Source: Ornithinimicrobium humiphilum
GTDB taxonomy: Bacteria > Actinomycetota > Actinomycetes > Actinomycetales > Dermatophilaceae
Direction of reading: 5' to 3'
Length of the DNA stretch: 42,589 nucleotides
Assembly (NCBI RefSeq): GCF_006716885.1
Contig: NZ_VFPU01000004.1
Span: 1-42,589 of the forward strand
Under the pieces are notes generated by a model. That model was not told the DNA's origin, made no database searches, and worked only from the letters and a program-made list of their open reading frames with translations. The position numbers were made by a program, and so were the translations under genes. Each line of letters starts with the position of its first letter. The stretch's first letter is position 1. Shown one piece after another: positions 23,877 through 31,735 of the stretch.

Positions 23877-25218
23877 CGCCGGTCACCATCCAGGCGTCGC
23901 CGCGCGCCCGCCAGAGCAGCCCGGCCGTGCGCACGGCCATGTAGCCGGTGAAGGCGATCCAGAGCCAGATCAGCCCGGCCCGCCCGTCGACGCCGGAGAA
24001 CCAGACGGCGAGCACCATCGGCAGGTAGGCGACGAGGAAGACGGTCTGGGCGACGGCCAGCCAGCGGGCGTCGCCGGCGCCGATGAGGACGCCGTCCAGG
24101 ACGAAGGCGATCCCTGCGATCGGCTGCCCGACGGCCACCACGAGCAAGGTCAGCGCCAGGGCGGTGCGGACCGCGTCGTCGCTGGAGAAGCCCAGCGGGA
24201 TCACCCGGTGCAGGGCAACGATCAGGACGCCGAGGCCGAGCCCGAACCAGACGCTCCAGCGCACCATCATCCAGGTCACCGCACGGGTGCCCGCGACGTC
24301 GCCGGCACCCAGTGCACGTCCGGTCAGCGCCTGGGCGGCGATCGCCAGGGCGTCGAGGGCGAAGGCCAGCGCGCCCCAGACGGTCATCGCGACCTGGTGC
24401 GCGGCGAGCTCGGCGACGCCGAGACCGGCGGCCACCCAGGTGGTGACGAGGAGGACCGCGCGCAGCGCGAGCGTGCGCACCAGCAGGGGCACGCCGTCGA
24501 TCGCCGAGCGGAGCACGCCGGCGGGCGTGAAGGCCAGCGAGGCGTCGATCTGCCGGGCGCCGCGGACGACCACCCAGGCGAGCGCGAGCCCCATACCCGT
24601 CTGGGCGATGACCGAGCCCCAGGCGGCACCGCCGATGCCCCACCCGACCCCGTGGACGAGGAAGAGCGAGAGGAGGGCGTTGACGGTGAACCCGACGGTC
24701 GCGACGACGAGCGGGGTCTGGGTGTCGAGCATCCCGCGCAGCACGCCGGTAGCCGCGAGCACCACGAGCATCGGCGGTATGCCGAGGGCCGAGATGCGCA
24801 GGTAGGTGACCGCCTCCGCGCTGGCCTCGGGGGAGGTGCCGAAGACGGCGACGAGGGGACCGGCCCAGATCGCGATGGCCGCGGCCGCCACCACCCCGAG
24901 GACCAGGGCCAGCCACATGCCGTCGACACCGGCGCTGACGGCACCCTTCTGGTCGCCGGCGCCCAGGCGGCGGGACACGACCGCGGTGGTGCCGTAGGCG
25001 AGGAAGACGAAGATGTTGACCGCGGTGAGCAGGATGCCGCTGGCCACGCCGAGGCCGGCGAGCGGGGCGGTGCCGAGGTAGCCGACGATCGCGGAGTCCG
25101 CGAGCAGGAACATCGGCTCGGCGACGAGGGCGAGGAAGGCGGGGACGGCCAGCCGGAGCACCTCGCGACGCATGCCCTCGTCGGGCTGCGGGGGTGGGTG
25201 GGGCGTAGAGGTGCTCAC
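23866..25218 (-). CDS. MATE family efflux transporter
   Basis: The product is 450 residues from GTG 25218, or 435 from ATG 25173, which has GAGGGC just upstream. Twelve membrane helices fit the MATE fold. Recognisable segments are VPAFLALVAEPMFLLADSAI (helix 1 with the family Pro/Asp pattern), FLAYGTTAVVSRRLGAGDQK and AHQVAMTVWGALAFALDALA. The family exports cationic drugs or metabolites in exchange for Na+ or H+. It faces away from dnaB and shares its upstream region, with the DnaA-box-like array between them. Its placement beside a Na+/H+ antiporter is noted but may be accidental. Confidence 0.92.
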   Translation of the reverse strand: MSTSTPHPPPQPDEGMRREVLRLAVPAFLALVAEPMFLLADSAIVGYLGTAPLAGLGVASGILLTAVNIFVFLAYGTTAVVSRRLGAGDQKGAVSAGVDGMWLALVLGVVAAAAIAIWAGPLVAVFGTSPEASAEAVTYLRISALGIPPMLVVLAATGVLRGMLDTQTPLVVATVGFTVNALLSLFLVHGVGWGIGGAAWGSVIAQTGMGLALAWVVVRGARQIDASLAFTPAGVLRSAIDGVPLLVRTLALRAVLLVTTWVAAGLGVAELAAHQVAMTVWGALAFALDALAIAAQALTGRALGAGDVAGTRAVTWMMVRWSVWFGLGLGVLIVALHRVIPLGFSSDDAVRTALALTLLVVAVGQPIAGIAFVLDGVLIGAGDARWLAVAQTVFLVAYLPMVLAVWFSGVDGRAGLIWLWIAFTGYMAVRTAGLLWRARGDAWMVTGAAR

Positions 25219-25244
25219 GGGGCAGGAGTCTGCCAAACGAGTTT

Positions 25245-25396
25245 TCGTCCACAGCCTGTGCATCCCGAAAACGCAGGTCAGAGGGGTTGATGGGGCGCAA
25301 GTGGTTCGTCGTCCACAGGGGCTGTCCACACCTGCCCGCACCCCCTGCGGCGCGTCGTCCACCACTCCTCCACATACGGTCCACATCCTGTCCACA
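25245..25396 (+). promoter_or_regulatory. Cluster of seven DnaA-box-like sites upstream of dnaB
   Basis: Nine-base sites resembling the actinobacterial DnaA box TTGTCCACA, all in one orientation, start at 25245, 25309, 25322, 25355, 25366, 25377 and 25388. They read TCGTCCACA, TCGTCCACA, CTGTCCACA, TCGTCCACC, TCCTCCACA, CGGTCCACA and CTGTCCACA. The last four are exactly 11 bp apart and the site at 25322 is 33 bp before them, on the same grid. The array stops 7 bp before a putative dnaB promoter. A 7-bp inverted repeat (GTTTTCG 25241-25247, CGAAAAC 25266-25272) surrounds the first site. Binding by DnaA is inferred from the sequence only. Confidence 0.65.
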
Positions 25397-25403
25397 GGGA
25401 CGT

Positions 25404-25432
25404 TTGGTGGGAGTCGGGCGAGGTCCTACGGT
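25404..25432 (+). promoter_or_regulatory. Putative dnaB promoter
   Basis: TTGGTG (25404-25409) and TACGGT (25427-25432) are separated by 17 bp, a good match to sigma-70 type spacing and to TANNNT. It lies 84 bases before the dnaB ATG, just downstream of the DnaA-box-like array. Confidence 0.5.
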
Positions 25433-25515
25433 GACCTGATGACCGGCGGGCGAGGTCGGGTGTCAGTGGGTGGTGATGGACTGCTCGCACGGTCGGAGAA
25501 GGAGTTGGAGGGCGT

Positions 25516-26883
25516 ATGTCGCTGAGCGAGCTGGAGCAGGCCTACGGGACCCCGGAGGCTCCCGGGGAGGACCGGCTCCCGCCGCAGGACGTGGCCGCCG
25601 AGATGAGCGCCATCGGCGCGATGCTGCTGTCCAAGGACGCGATCGGCGAGTGCTCCGAGATCGTCAAGGCCGCGGACTTCTACCGGCCCGCGCACGAGCG
25701 TATCTTCGAGGCGATCATCGACCTCTTCTCGCGCGGCGAGCCCGTCGACGCGATCACCGTGGCCGACGAGCTGACCAAGCGGGGCGACCTGGCACGCGTC
25801 GGTGGCACCGCCTACCTTCACCAGCTCATCGCCCAGGTGCCGACGGCGGCCAACGCCTCCTACTACGCCGAGATCGTGGCCGAGCGGGCGATCCTGCGCC
25901 GCCTCGTCGAGGCCGGCACGCGCATCGTGCAGATCGGCTACGGCGGCGGTGACGTCGAGGAGGTCGTCAACGCGGCCCAGGCCGAGGTCTTCGCGGTCGC
26001 CGACCGCCGCGGCGGCGAGGACTACCACGCCATCGGCGACCTCATCCAGCCCACGACCGACGAGATCGAGCACAACGCGTCCTCGACCGGCGAGATGGTC
26101 GGCGTGCCCACCGGGTTCACCGACCTGGACGAGCTGACCAACGGCCTGCACCCCGGTCAGATGATCATCGTCGCGGCACGACCCGCCGTCGGAAAGTCGA
26201 CGTTCGCGCTGGATATCGCGCGGGCCGCCGCGATCCACGCCCGCATGCCCGCCGTCGTCTTCTCGCTGGAGATGAGCCGCACCGAGATCACCATGCGTCT
26301 GCTGTCGGCGGAGTCGGAGATCCCGCTGCAGAACATGCGCAAGGGCAACATGCGCGACCGCGACTGGACCCGCCTGGCGGAGACCCAGGGCCGCATCCAC
26401 GACGCGCCGCTGTTCATCGACGACTCGCCCAACATGTCGCTGATGGAGATCCGCGCCAAGTGCCGGCGCCTCAAGCAGCAGCACAACCTCAAGCTCGTCA
26501 TCGTCGACTACCTCCAGCTGATGAGCTCGGGCAAGCGCGTCGAGTCGCGCCAGCAGGAGGTCGCGGAGTTCAGCCGTGCCCTCAAGCTGCTCGCCAAGGA
26601 GCTCGAGGTGCCGCTTATCGCGCTCTCCCAGCTGAATCGTGGTCCCGAGCAGCGCACCGACAAGAAGCCGCAGATGAGCGACCTGCGCGAGTCCGGCTCG
26701 ATCGAGCAGGACGCCGACGTCGTCATCCTGCTGCACCGCGAGTCGCTCTACGAGCGCGAGTCGCAGCGCGAGGGCGAGGCCGACGTGATCGTGGCCAAGC
26801 ACCGAAACGGCCCGACCGACACGATCGTCGTCGCCTTCCAGGGTCACTACAGCCGGTTCACCAACATGGCGAGCAACTTCTAG
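25516..26883 (+). CDS. dnaB: Replicative DNA helicase DnaB, intein-free
   Basis: This hexameric helicase unwinds DNA ahead of the replication fork. The 455-residue protein has the N-terminal DnaG-interacting domain (PPQDVAAEMSAIGAMLLSKD), a linker and the RecA-like motor domain. Walker A is ARPAVGKST with Lys227; then follow VFSLEMSRTEITMRLLSAES, Walker B LVIVDYLQLM and SQLNRGPEQR. Many actinobacterial DnaBs carry an intein at the P-loop or the later motifs; this one has none. ATG 25516 follows GGAGGGCGT. It is monocistronic and lies about 8 kb from the rpsF-rplI operon that often neighbours it, with mrp and the MATE gene in between. Confidence 0.97.
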   Translation: MSLSELEQAYGTPEAPGEDRLPPQDVAAEMSAIGAMLLSKDAIGECSEIVKAADFYRPAHERIFEAIIDLFSRGEPVDAITVADELTKRGDLARVGGTAYLHQLIAQVPTAANASYYAEIVAERAILRRLVEAGTRIVQIGYGGGDVEEVVNAAQAEVFAVADRRGGEDYHAIGDLIQPTTDEIEHNASSTGEMVGVPTGFTDLDELTNGLHPGQMIIVAARPAVGKSTFALDIARAAAIHARMPAVVFSLEMSRTEITMRLLSAESEIPLQNMRKGNMRDRDWTRLAETQGRIHDAPLFIDDSPNMSLMEIRAKCRRLKQQHNLKLVIVDYLQLMSSGKRVESRQQEVAEFSRALKLLAKELEVPLIALSQLNRGPEQRTDKKPQMSDLRESGSIEQDADVVILLHRESLYERESQREGEADVIVAKHRNGPTDTIVVAFQGHYSRFTNMASNF

Positions 26884-26940
26884 CGACAGGCGCTGCGTCA
26901 GTACTTCTGCCGTCTGGGCTGGTCGCTCCCGAGCCTGGGA

Positions 26941-27486
26941 TCACCCGGCTGAGCGGATCCAGCTGTCGTTGCTGACGAGGATCCTGCGGGTTCCGCCCCG
27001 GCAGGCACTCGGTAGCGCCGCCTCATCGTCGATGAGCTGTCCGGACAGATCGAGCGTGTCCCCCACGACGAACTCGTATCCCGTCCCACTCACGGTCTGA
27101 GTGCCGGCATCCCACGTTGCCGGCAGCGGTACCCCGAGTGTGGCGAACTCCTGGTCCCTTTCCTCGTTCGTGTACCCGAGCCCCACGCACCCGTTCCGCA
27201 GAGTGACGGTCCCGTGCATTTCCCATTCCGGTGCCATCACGTGGCCGCGGTGCCGCAGGGTGCTGCCGTCAGCGGGCCGCTGGAAGGACGCGAACGGAAG
27301 ATCCGGGTCGGCCCTGAGCGTGGAGCCGTCCTCCTGCTCACCGGAACAGCCGGTCAGCAGACCAGCCGCCGGGATCAGTGCGATGGCACGGTGGGGGAGG
27401 CGGGGTCGCCTGGGACGGACCGTATCCCCGGGGACGCGCTGCCCGGGGGTAGCGCACGCACTGCCGCGAACCGCGTTGCCTCGCAC
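26941..27486 (-). CDS. Putative lipoprotein of unknown function
   Basis: The 181-residue product starts at GTG 27486, the only start before the lipobox. A long charged n-region (residues 1-33) precedes a short hydrophobic stretch (IALIPAAGL) and the lipobox LLTGC, giving lipidated Cys47. The mature part has no domain I recognise. It contains a repeated DGSTLR motif (around 53 and 73) and two further cysteines, NGC and SACRGG, that could form a disulphide outside the membrane. No close partner gene is seen. The long n-region makes the exact start uncertain. Confidence 0.6.
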   Translation of the reverse strand: MRGNAVRGSACATPGQRVPGDTVRPRRPRLPHRAIALIPAAGLLTGCSGEQEDGSTLRADPDLPFASFQRPADGSTLRHRGHVMAPEWEMHGTVTLRNGCVGLGYTNEERDQEFATLGVPLPATWDAGTQTVSGTGYEFVVGDTLDLSGQLIDDEAALPSACRGGTRRILVSNDSWIRSAG

Positions 27487-27618
27487 ATCTCGTGCTAGCA
27501 GCTCTGCTCGTGCAAGGTTCGGGGGGTTGCACTACGACGAGCACGGCTACCGACGTTCTTCCGTCGGCCCAACAGACCCTCCGCGTGCAGACGAAGGCTG
27601 GCCACGTGGTGAACGTGC

Positions 27619-28543
27619 TCAGCCACCGGGGCTGCACCGGCCTCCCGTGCCGGGGGAGGGCGAACCGGGACCGGTGGCGGGGCGCGCGTCCTGCTCACTG
27701 ATCTCGACGAGGTTCATGGGTGTGAGCTTGCCGTTGGACCGCTGCGGAATGTCCTGCAGGATCCGCATGTAGGTGGGTTCGTCGGCGTGGCCGTCGAACT
27801 CGACGGGTGTGGGGGCGGCCCGGACGAGCATCGTGGCGATCGCCGCCCTGGCGGCCAGCTCCCGCCCGGGGTGGCGTGGGTCGATCTCGATCAGGACGGG
27901 CATGAGGATCCCGTCGAGAGGTCCGATGGTGAAGACGGCCGCGGTCGGACGTCCCTCGATCAGGGAGATGCTGCTGCGGTGCAGGTCCAGGTCGTGCGCG
28001 AACCGTCCGGCGAAGGCCTGACGGGTGGCTTCCACGTCACCTGTCGGGGCCCAGTCCTCGTGCATCCGCACGTAAGCAGCCATCCACATGTCCAGCAGGT
28101 CGTCCAGGGAGTACCGGTCGCCGGCCTCGAGGCACACATCGTTCGAGGACCGGACCAGCTGGTCCTCCGCCCAGGCCTGGACCTCGGGGTGCGCGCTCGG
28201 GAAGTAGGCCGCGGGGACGGCCTGGATGATCCGGCCGCCGACCGCCTCGACCGCTGTCGCGGCAGGAGTGCCGGGGATGACCCTGATCACGATCGAGCCC
28301 CTCACCCGCGCCGGCTAGCTCGCGCAGCAGCTGGGTCCCGTGGCCGGGGGCGCACCATACCTCCGCACTGTCCTGGGTGCCCTTGGTCCGCGCGGGGCGT
28401 CGCAGGCCGGCAGCGACCAGGCGACCGTCGACCTCCTCGACCAGGCATGCGCCGCCGTCCGCACCAGGATCTGGGACCAGCCAGGGCACGGGAGCGTCCG
28501 TGAGGTCCGAGAGCACACAGGAGCGCACCGTCATGGGCTTCAT
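27619..28543 (-). pseudogene. Frameshifted GNAT-like acetyltransferase gene
   Basis: Two frames join into one protein. The 5' part starts at ATG 28543 or 28534 (MTVRSCVLSDL) and runs through EVWCAPGHGTQLLRELAGAG. The 3' part, in the next frame, continues SIVIRVIPGTPAATAVEAVG and on to the stop at 27619. Removing one base from the C4 run at 28298-28301 (G4 on the coding strand) restores a continuous reading of about 305 residues. The GHGTQLLRELA segment, followed by a strand and a second GNAT-like half, resembles the acetyl-CoA-binding region of GNAT enzymes. The 3' frame alone could start at GTG 28305 but would lack the front half. It is a genuine single-base frameshift or a sequencing error. 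Confidence 0.6.
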
Positions 28544-28712
28544 TGTCGACCTGATCCGTGCGGGGTGAGGACCTTGCCGCTGCCGGCTGCCCGCCGACAC
28601 GTGGCGCGATGCCTGCACGCAAGCGGGGCTGGTCCTTCCGAGACACCTGCGCTATGGTCCCGGGCAGGGGCCGGCGTCGACGCCGGGTACAGGCTGGACA
28701 GGGGATGGGTCA

Positions 28713-29687
28713 ATGGGGGCCAGGGGGAACGTTCTCGTCACGGGAGCGACCAGCGGCATCGGCTACTTCGTCGCGGAACAGTTGGCGCGACGCGGTGACC
28801 GCGTGGTGCTGGCGGCGCGCGACCCACGGCGGGCGGAGGCGGCGACGACAAGCATCCGGCGGCAGGTGCCCGGGGCGGAGCTGGAGGTGGTGCTGCTCGA
28901 CCTGGCCGACCTGGCGTCAGTGGCTGCTGCCGCCACCCGTCTCGCCGCCGGCCGACCGCTCACGGCGCTGGTCACGAACGCTGCCGTCGTCAGCTACGGC
29001 GTGCGCCGCGAGCCGCCGCGCCTCACTGCGGACGGCTACGAGCTGCACCTCGGCACGGCCTATCTCGGTCACTACGCCCTCCTCGCACGGCTGCTGCCCC
29101 GAATCGAGGAGTGGGGCACCCGGATGGTCCACGTCGGCAGCCTCAGCTCCCGGGTGCCGGTCGGTCGTGACCCGTGGTCCCGCCTCGCCGATCCTGGCCG
29201 GGAGCCGTCGTTCGTCAGCTACGCGCGCTCGAAGGTGGCCGTGACGCTCCTGCACCAGGTCCTCGCGGACCACCTCGCTCCCGGGGTAGGCAGCACCGAC
29301 CTGACCGGCAGCCCGCGTCACCGGGCCGCCTCGGTGCTCGCCCACCCCGGCACCGCGGTGGACGTGCTGACGCCCGAGCGGGACGGCATACCCGTCTCGC
29401 AGCCGACCGACGTGAGCCGGCTCTCCCGACTCATCGTGCGGGGGATGCACGGCAAGGACGGCGGTGCGGCGGTGCTGGTCCACGCCGCGACCGCGGCAGG
29501 CGTCCGCAACGGCGAGGTCTGGGGTCCCGGCGGACGGGGGCAGCTCAGCGGCTCGCCGGCCCGGGTCACGATCGCTCCGCCGCGCCGGTCCGAGTCTCTG
29601 TCCCGGGAGCTGCTCCGGGTCAGCGCCGCCGTGACCGGGCTCGCGCTGCCCTCCGGTCCGACGAGGGGATGCCGGGCGGCGGCGTGA
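28713..29687 (+). CDS. Short-chain dehydrogenase/reductase
   Basis: The 324-residue NAD(P)-dependent oxidoreductase has a Rossmann fold. The cofactor loop is TGATSGIG at 10-17, NAAVV replaces the usual NAG motif, and the catalytic Ser lies in VGSLSSRVP. The active-site pair is Tyr170 and Lys174 in SYARSK. Arg after the second strand (AARDPRR) suggests NADP preference. The order resembles the retinol dehydrogenase/protochlorophyllide reductase-like branch, but the substrate is unknown. ATG 28713 is preceded by GGACAGGGGATGGG. The last 60 residues are basic and low in complexity. It stands alone between the frameshifted gene and the ars cassette. Confidence 0.88.
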   Translation: MGARGNVLVTGATSGIGYFVAEQLARRGDRVVLAARDPRRAEAATTSIRRQVPGAELEVVLLDLADLASVAAAATRLAAGRPLTALVTNAAVVSYGVRREPPRLTADGYELHLGTAYLGHYALLARLLPRIEEWGTRMVHVGSLSSRVPVGRDPWSRLADPGREPSFVSYARSKVAVTLLHQVLADHLAPGVGSTDLTGSPRHRAASVLAHPGTAVDVLTPERDGIPVSQPTDVSRLSRLIVRGMHGKDGGAAVLVHAATAAGVRNGEVWGPGGRGQLSGSPARVTIAPPRRSESLSRELLRVSAAVTGLALPSGPTRGCRAAA

Positions 29688-29886
29688 GCCCGGCACCATC
29701 CCGCCGCAGCGTGCCACCGACGGGGGCGCAACTCTCAGACGTGCACGTAGAAGCCGGGCCACACCTCGTCCTCCGATCCAGGACCGATATCGGCGCGCTC
29801 GGGGGCTGCTGGACCCGCCGACCACGGCCCGGCAAGCCGGAGGCCGGCGTGTCATCGACCAATTGGTGATGCCGCGCCAGGCGGCC

Positions 29887-30246
29887 TCAGGGCCGGAGGG
29901 CGTGGCTGAGCGCCTCGAGGGTCTCGCCGACGACGCGGTAGTAGGCCCAGCGACCACGCTGCTCGCGCTCCACCAGGCCGGCCTCCACCAGTTGCTTCAT
30001 GTGGTGCGAGACGGTCGGCTGGGAGAGACCCACAGGGTCGGTGAGGTCGCAGATGCAGGCCTCCTGGTCGGTCTGGGCCGCGATGAGGGAGAGCAACCGG
30101 ACCCGCGTCGGGTCGCCCAGGGCCTTGAAGATCCGGGCCAGGCGGGTGGCCTCGTCCACGTCGAGCACCCCGCCGGTGACGGGCGAGCAGCATGCGCCGG
30201 CCGCGACGCTGACGTCGACGACGGGCAGGGCTGAGGTGGGGGTCAC
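29887..30246 (-). CDS. arsR: ArsR/SmtB family arsenic-responsive repressor
   Basis: The 119-residue winged-helix protein starts at GTG 30246 (longer upstream readings run through the operator). The DNA-binding unit is ARIFKALGDPTRVRLLSLIA, then VGLSQPTVSHHMKQLVEAGL as recognition helix and REQRGRWAYYRV as wing. Candidate As(III) ligands are Cys19-Cys20 near the N terminus and Cys64/Cys66 in EACICDL. The N-terminal CC pair plus a cysteine in the core resembles the site described for Corynebacterium glutamicum ArsR; the CxC resembles the E. coli type. The gene diverges from arsM-arsC and should repress both directions through the operators at 30268-30320. Confidence 0.93.
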   Translation of the reverse strand: MTPTSALPVVDVSVAAGACCSPVTGGVLDVDEATRLARIFKALGDPTRVRLLSLIAAQTDQEACICDLTDPVGLSQPTVSHHMKQLVEAGLVEREQRGRWAYYRVVGETLEALSHALRP

Positions 30247-30267
30247 GCGTCCCAGTCTGACAGACGT

Positions 30268-30320
30268 ATTGACAATCGTCGATAGGTGGAGCAGGGTGAG
30301 ATGCATCGACAGACGTCGAT
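30268..30320. promoter_or_regulatory. Two ArsR operator-like palindromes between arsR and arsM
   Basis: ATTGACAATCGTCGAT (30268-30283) and ATCGACAGACGTCGAT (30305-30320) share the plan ATYGACA-N3-GTCGAT. The second lies in a longer perfect repeat, ATGCATCGAC (30301-30310) with GTCGATGCAT (30315-30324). Their centres are 37 bp apart. A further small palindrome, GTCTG-A-CAGAC, lies at 30255-30265 towards arsR. Confidence 0.75.
30269..30297 (+). promoter_or_regulatory. Putative arsM-arsC promoter overlapping the first operator
   Basis: A consensus -35 box, TTGACA (30269-30274), is followed after 17 bp by CAGGGT (30292-30297). The -35 lies inside the first ArsR palindrome and the second palindrome begins 8 bp after the -10, so a bound repressor would block transcription directly. 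Confidence 0.6.
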
Positions 30321-30352
30321 GCATGCTGAGGATGACGAGGGAGCAACGGACC

Positions 30353-31195
30353 ATGACCGCCACGAGCAACTCCGTACCGAACCAGAGCGACGCCGTGCGG
30401 GAGCAGGTCCGGCAGCGCTACGCCGAGGCCGCGACCGCGGTGGCGCGCGGGACCACCAACGCCGAGCTCAACGACGCCCTGCAGCTCACAGTCGTGGACG
30501 ACTGCAGCGGGTCGTCCTGCTGCGCCGGCCCGGCCGAGGCCGTCGAGGACTCCTTCGGTGCCGTGCTCTACGGCGCCGAGGACCAGGACGGGCTGCCCGT
30601 CGAGGCGGTGGCGGCCAGCCTGGGCTGCGGCAACCCCACCGCCGTCGCGGACCTCCGCCCCGGCGAGCGCGTCCTCGACCTCGGCTCCGGCGGCGGCATC
30701 GACGTCCTGCTCTCCGCGCGTCGCGTGGGGGAGAGCGGCTTCGCCTTCGGGGTCGACATGACCGACGAGATGCTCGAGCTGGCCCGCGCCAACGCCGCCA
30801 GGGCCGGCGCGACCAACGTCGAGTTCCTCAAGGGCACCATCGAGGACGTCCCGCTGCCCGACGGCTCGGTCGACGTCGTCATCTCCAACTGCGTCATCAA
30901 CCTCTCCGTCGACAAGCCCAGGGTGCTCGCCGAGATGTTCCGCGTGCTCACCCCCGGCGGCCGCATCGGCATCTCCGACGTGGTCGCCGAGGACCACCTG
31001 ACCCCCGCGGACCGGGCCGAGCGGGGCTCCTACGTCGGCTGCATCGCCGGCGCCCTGTCGCGCAGCGAGTACGTCGACGGCCTCACCGCCGCGGGCTTCG
31101 TCGACGTCGGGGTCGAGTTCACCCACGAGGCCGTGCCCGGGATGCACGGCGCGATCGTCCGCGCCACCAAGCCGGTGGCGACGGACCCCGCGTGA
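30353..31195 (+). CDS. arsM: Arsenite S-adenosylmethionine methyltransferase
   Basis: The 280-residue enzyme methylates As(III) using S-adenosylmethionine, giving volatile or less retained methylarsenicals. The SAM fold shows [20 protein letters not shown] and [20 protein letters not shown]. The three cysteines typical of ArsM are present: Cys92 (SLGCGNP), Cys180 (SNCVINLS) and Cys230 (YVGCIAGAL). The 50-residue gap between the last two equals that of the well-studied algal enzyme. An extra CC pair lies at 56-57. ATG 30353 follows GAGGGAG; in-frame ATGs further upstream lie in the operator. The stop overlaps arsC (GTGA). Confidence 0.95.
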   Translation: MTATSNSVPNQSDAVREQVRQRYAEAATAVARGTTNAELNDALQLTVVDDCSGSSCCAGPAEAVEDSFGAVLYGAEDQDGLPVEAVAASLGCGNPTAVADLRPGERVLDLGSGGGIDVLLSARRVGESGFAFGVDMTDEMLELARANAARAGATNVEFLKGTIEDVPLPDGSVDVVISNCVINLSVDKPRVLAEMFRVLTPGGRIGISDVVAEDHLTPADRAERGSYVGCIAGALSRSEYVDGLTAAGFVDVGVEFTHEAVPGMHGAIVRATKPVATDPA

Positions 31196-31650
31196 ACACG
31201 TCCGGGCAGGTGACGCAGGTCGTCTTCGCCTGCGTCCGCAACGGCGGCCGCTCGGTCATCGCGCGCCTGCTCACCGAGCACTACGCGCAGGGCAGGGTGG
31301 TGGCCCTGTCCGCCGGCACCCGACCGGGTGACGAGATCCACCCCGAGGTCGCCTCCGCCCTCGGGCAGCTCGGTCTCGACACCTCCCGGGAGCGGCCCAC
31401 GCTCCTGACCCCTGAGATGATCGCGGCCAGCGACCTGGCGATCACGCTCGGCTGCGGAGAGCAGTGCCCCTACGTCCCCGGGGTGGTCTACCGCGACTGG
31501 CCCGTCGCCGACCCGGGCGGGCAGGACCCGGCCACCGTGCTGGAGATCGTCGCCGACCTGGACGCCCGGGCGCGCGACCTTGTCCGCGAGCTCGCGCCCG
31601 ACCTGGACGTGCCGCCGAGCGTCCTGCCTCCCGCCGACACGCCGACGTGA
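31192..31650 (+). CDS. arsC: Arsenate reductase, low-molecular-weight phosphatase type
   Basis: The 152-residue protein reduces As(V) to As(III). The catalytic P-loop is CVRNGGRS with Cys14 and Arg20. Two further cysteines, Cys88 and Cys92 in LGCGEQCPYVPG, could relay a disulphide as in thioredoxin-linked ArsC proteins; RDWPVADPGG carries the conserved Asp. Actinobacterial relatives use either thioredoxin or mycothiol/mycoredoxin, and three cysteines favour thioredoxin (inference). GTG 31192 overlaps the arsM stop, so both are made from one mRNA under ArsR control. No ArsB/Acr3 pump follows. Confidence 0.9.
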   Translation: MNTSGQVTQVVFACVRNGGRSVIARLLTEHYAQGRVVALSAGTRPGDEIHPEVASALGQLGLDTSRERPTLLTPEMIAASDLAITLGCGEQCPYVPGVVYRDWPVADPGGQDPATVLEIVADLDARARDLVRELAPDLDVPPSVLPPADTPT

Positions 31651-31686
31651 AGCGGCTCCAGCGAGCACGTGCTCGCTGGAGCCGCT
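31651..31686 (+). terminator. 36-bp perfect palindrome directly after arsC
   Basis: AGCGGCTCCAGCGAGCAC (31651-31668) is followed at once by its exact reverse complement (31669-31686). It begins at the base after the arsC stop codon. In RNA it folds to a very stable hairpin, most likely the transcription terminator of arsM-arsC, though it has no U tract. Confidence 0.75.
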
Positions 31687-31735
31687 CGGGACCGGCGTGT
31701 CGCCGGCACCCGTGAGAAAGTGCTCGCGCCGCGAC

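Noticed and set aside
25219..25515. Idea that the region before dnaB is the chromosomal origin oriC
   Set aside because: DnaA-box-like sites are clustered, but no dnaA, dnaN, rpmH or parAB is nearby and there is no long AT-rich unwinding region. Regulation of dnaB is the simpler reading.
27492..27701. 69-codon plus-strand frame in the gap after the lipoprotein gene
   Set aside because: Low-complexity Thr/Ser/Arg-rich product with no ribosome site that overlaps the 3' end of the frameshifted gene. The gap itself holds only a small GTGCAA/TTGCAC inverted repeat (27510-27532).
29620..29862. 80-codon minus-strand frame between the dehydrogenase and arsR
   Set aside because: Arg/Pro/Ser-rich, no motif or ribosome site, partly antisense to the dehydrogenase. 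I see nothing else in 29688-29886.
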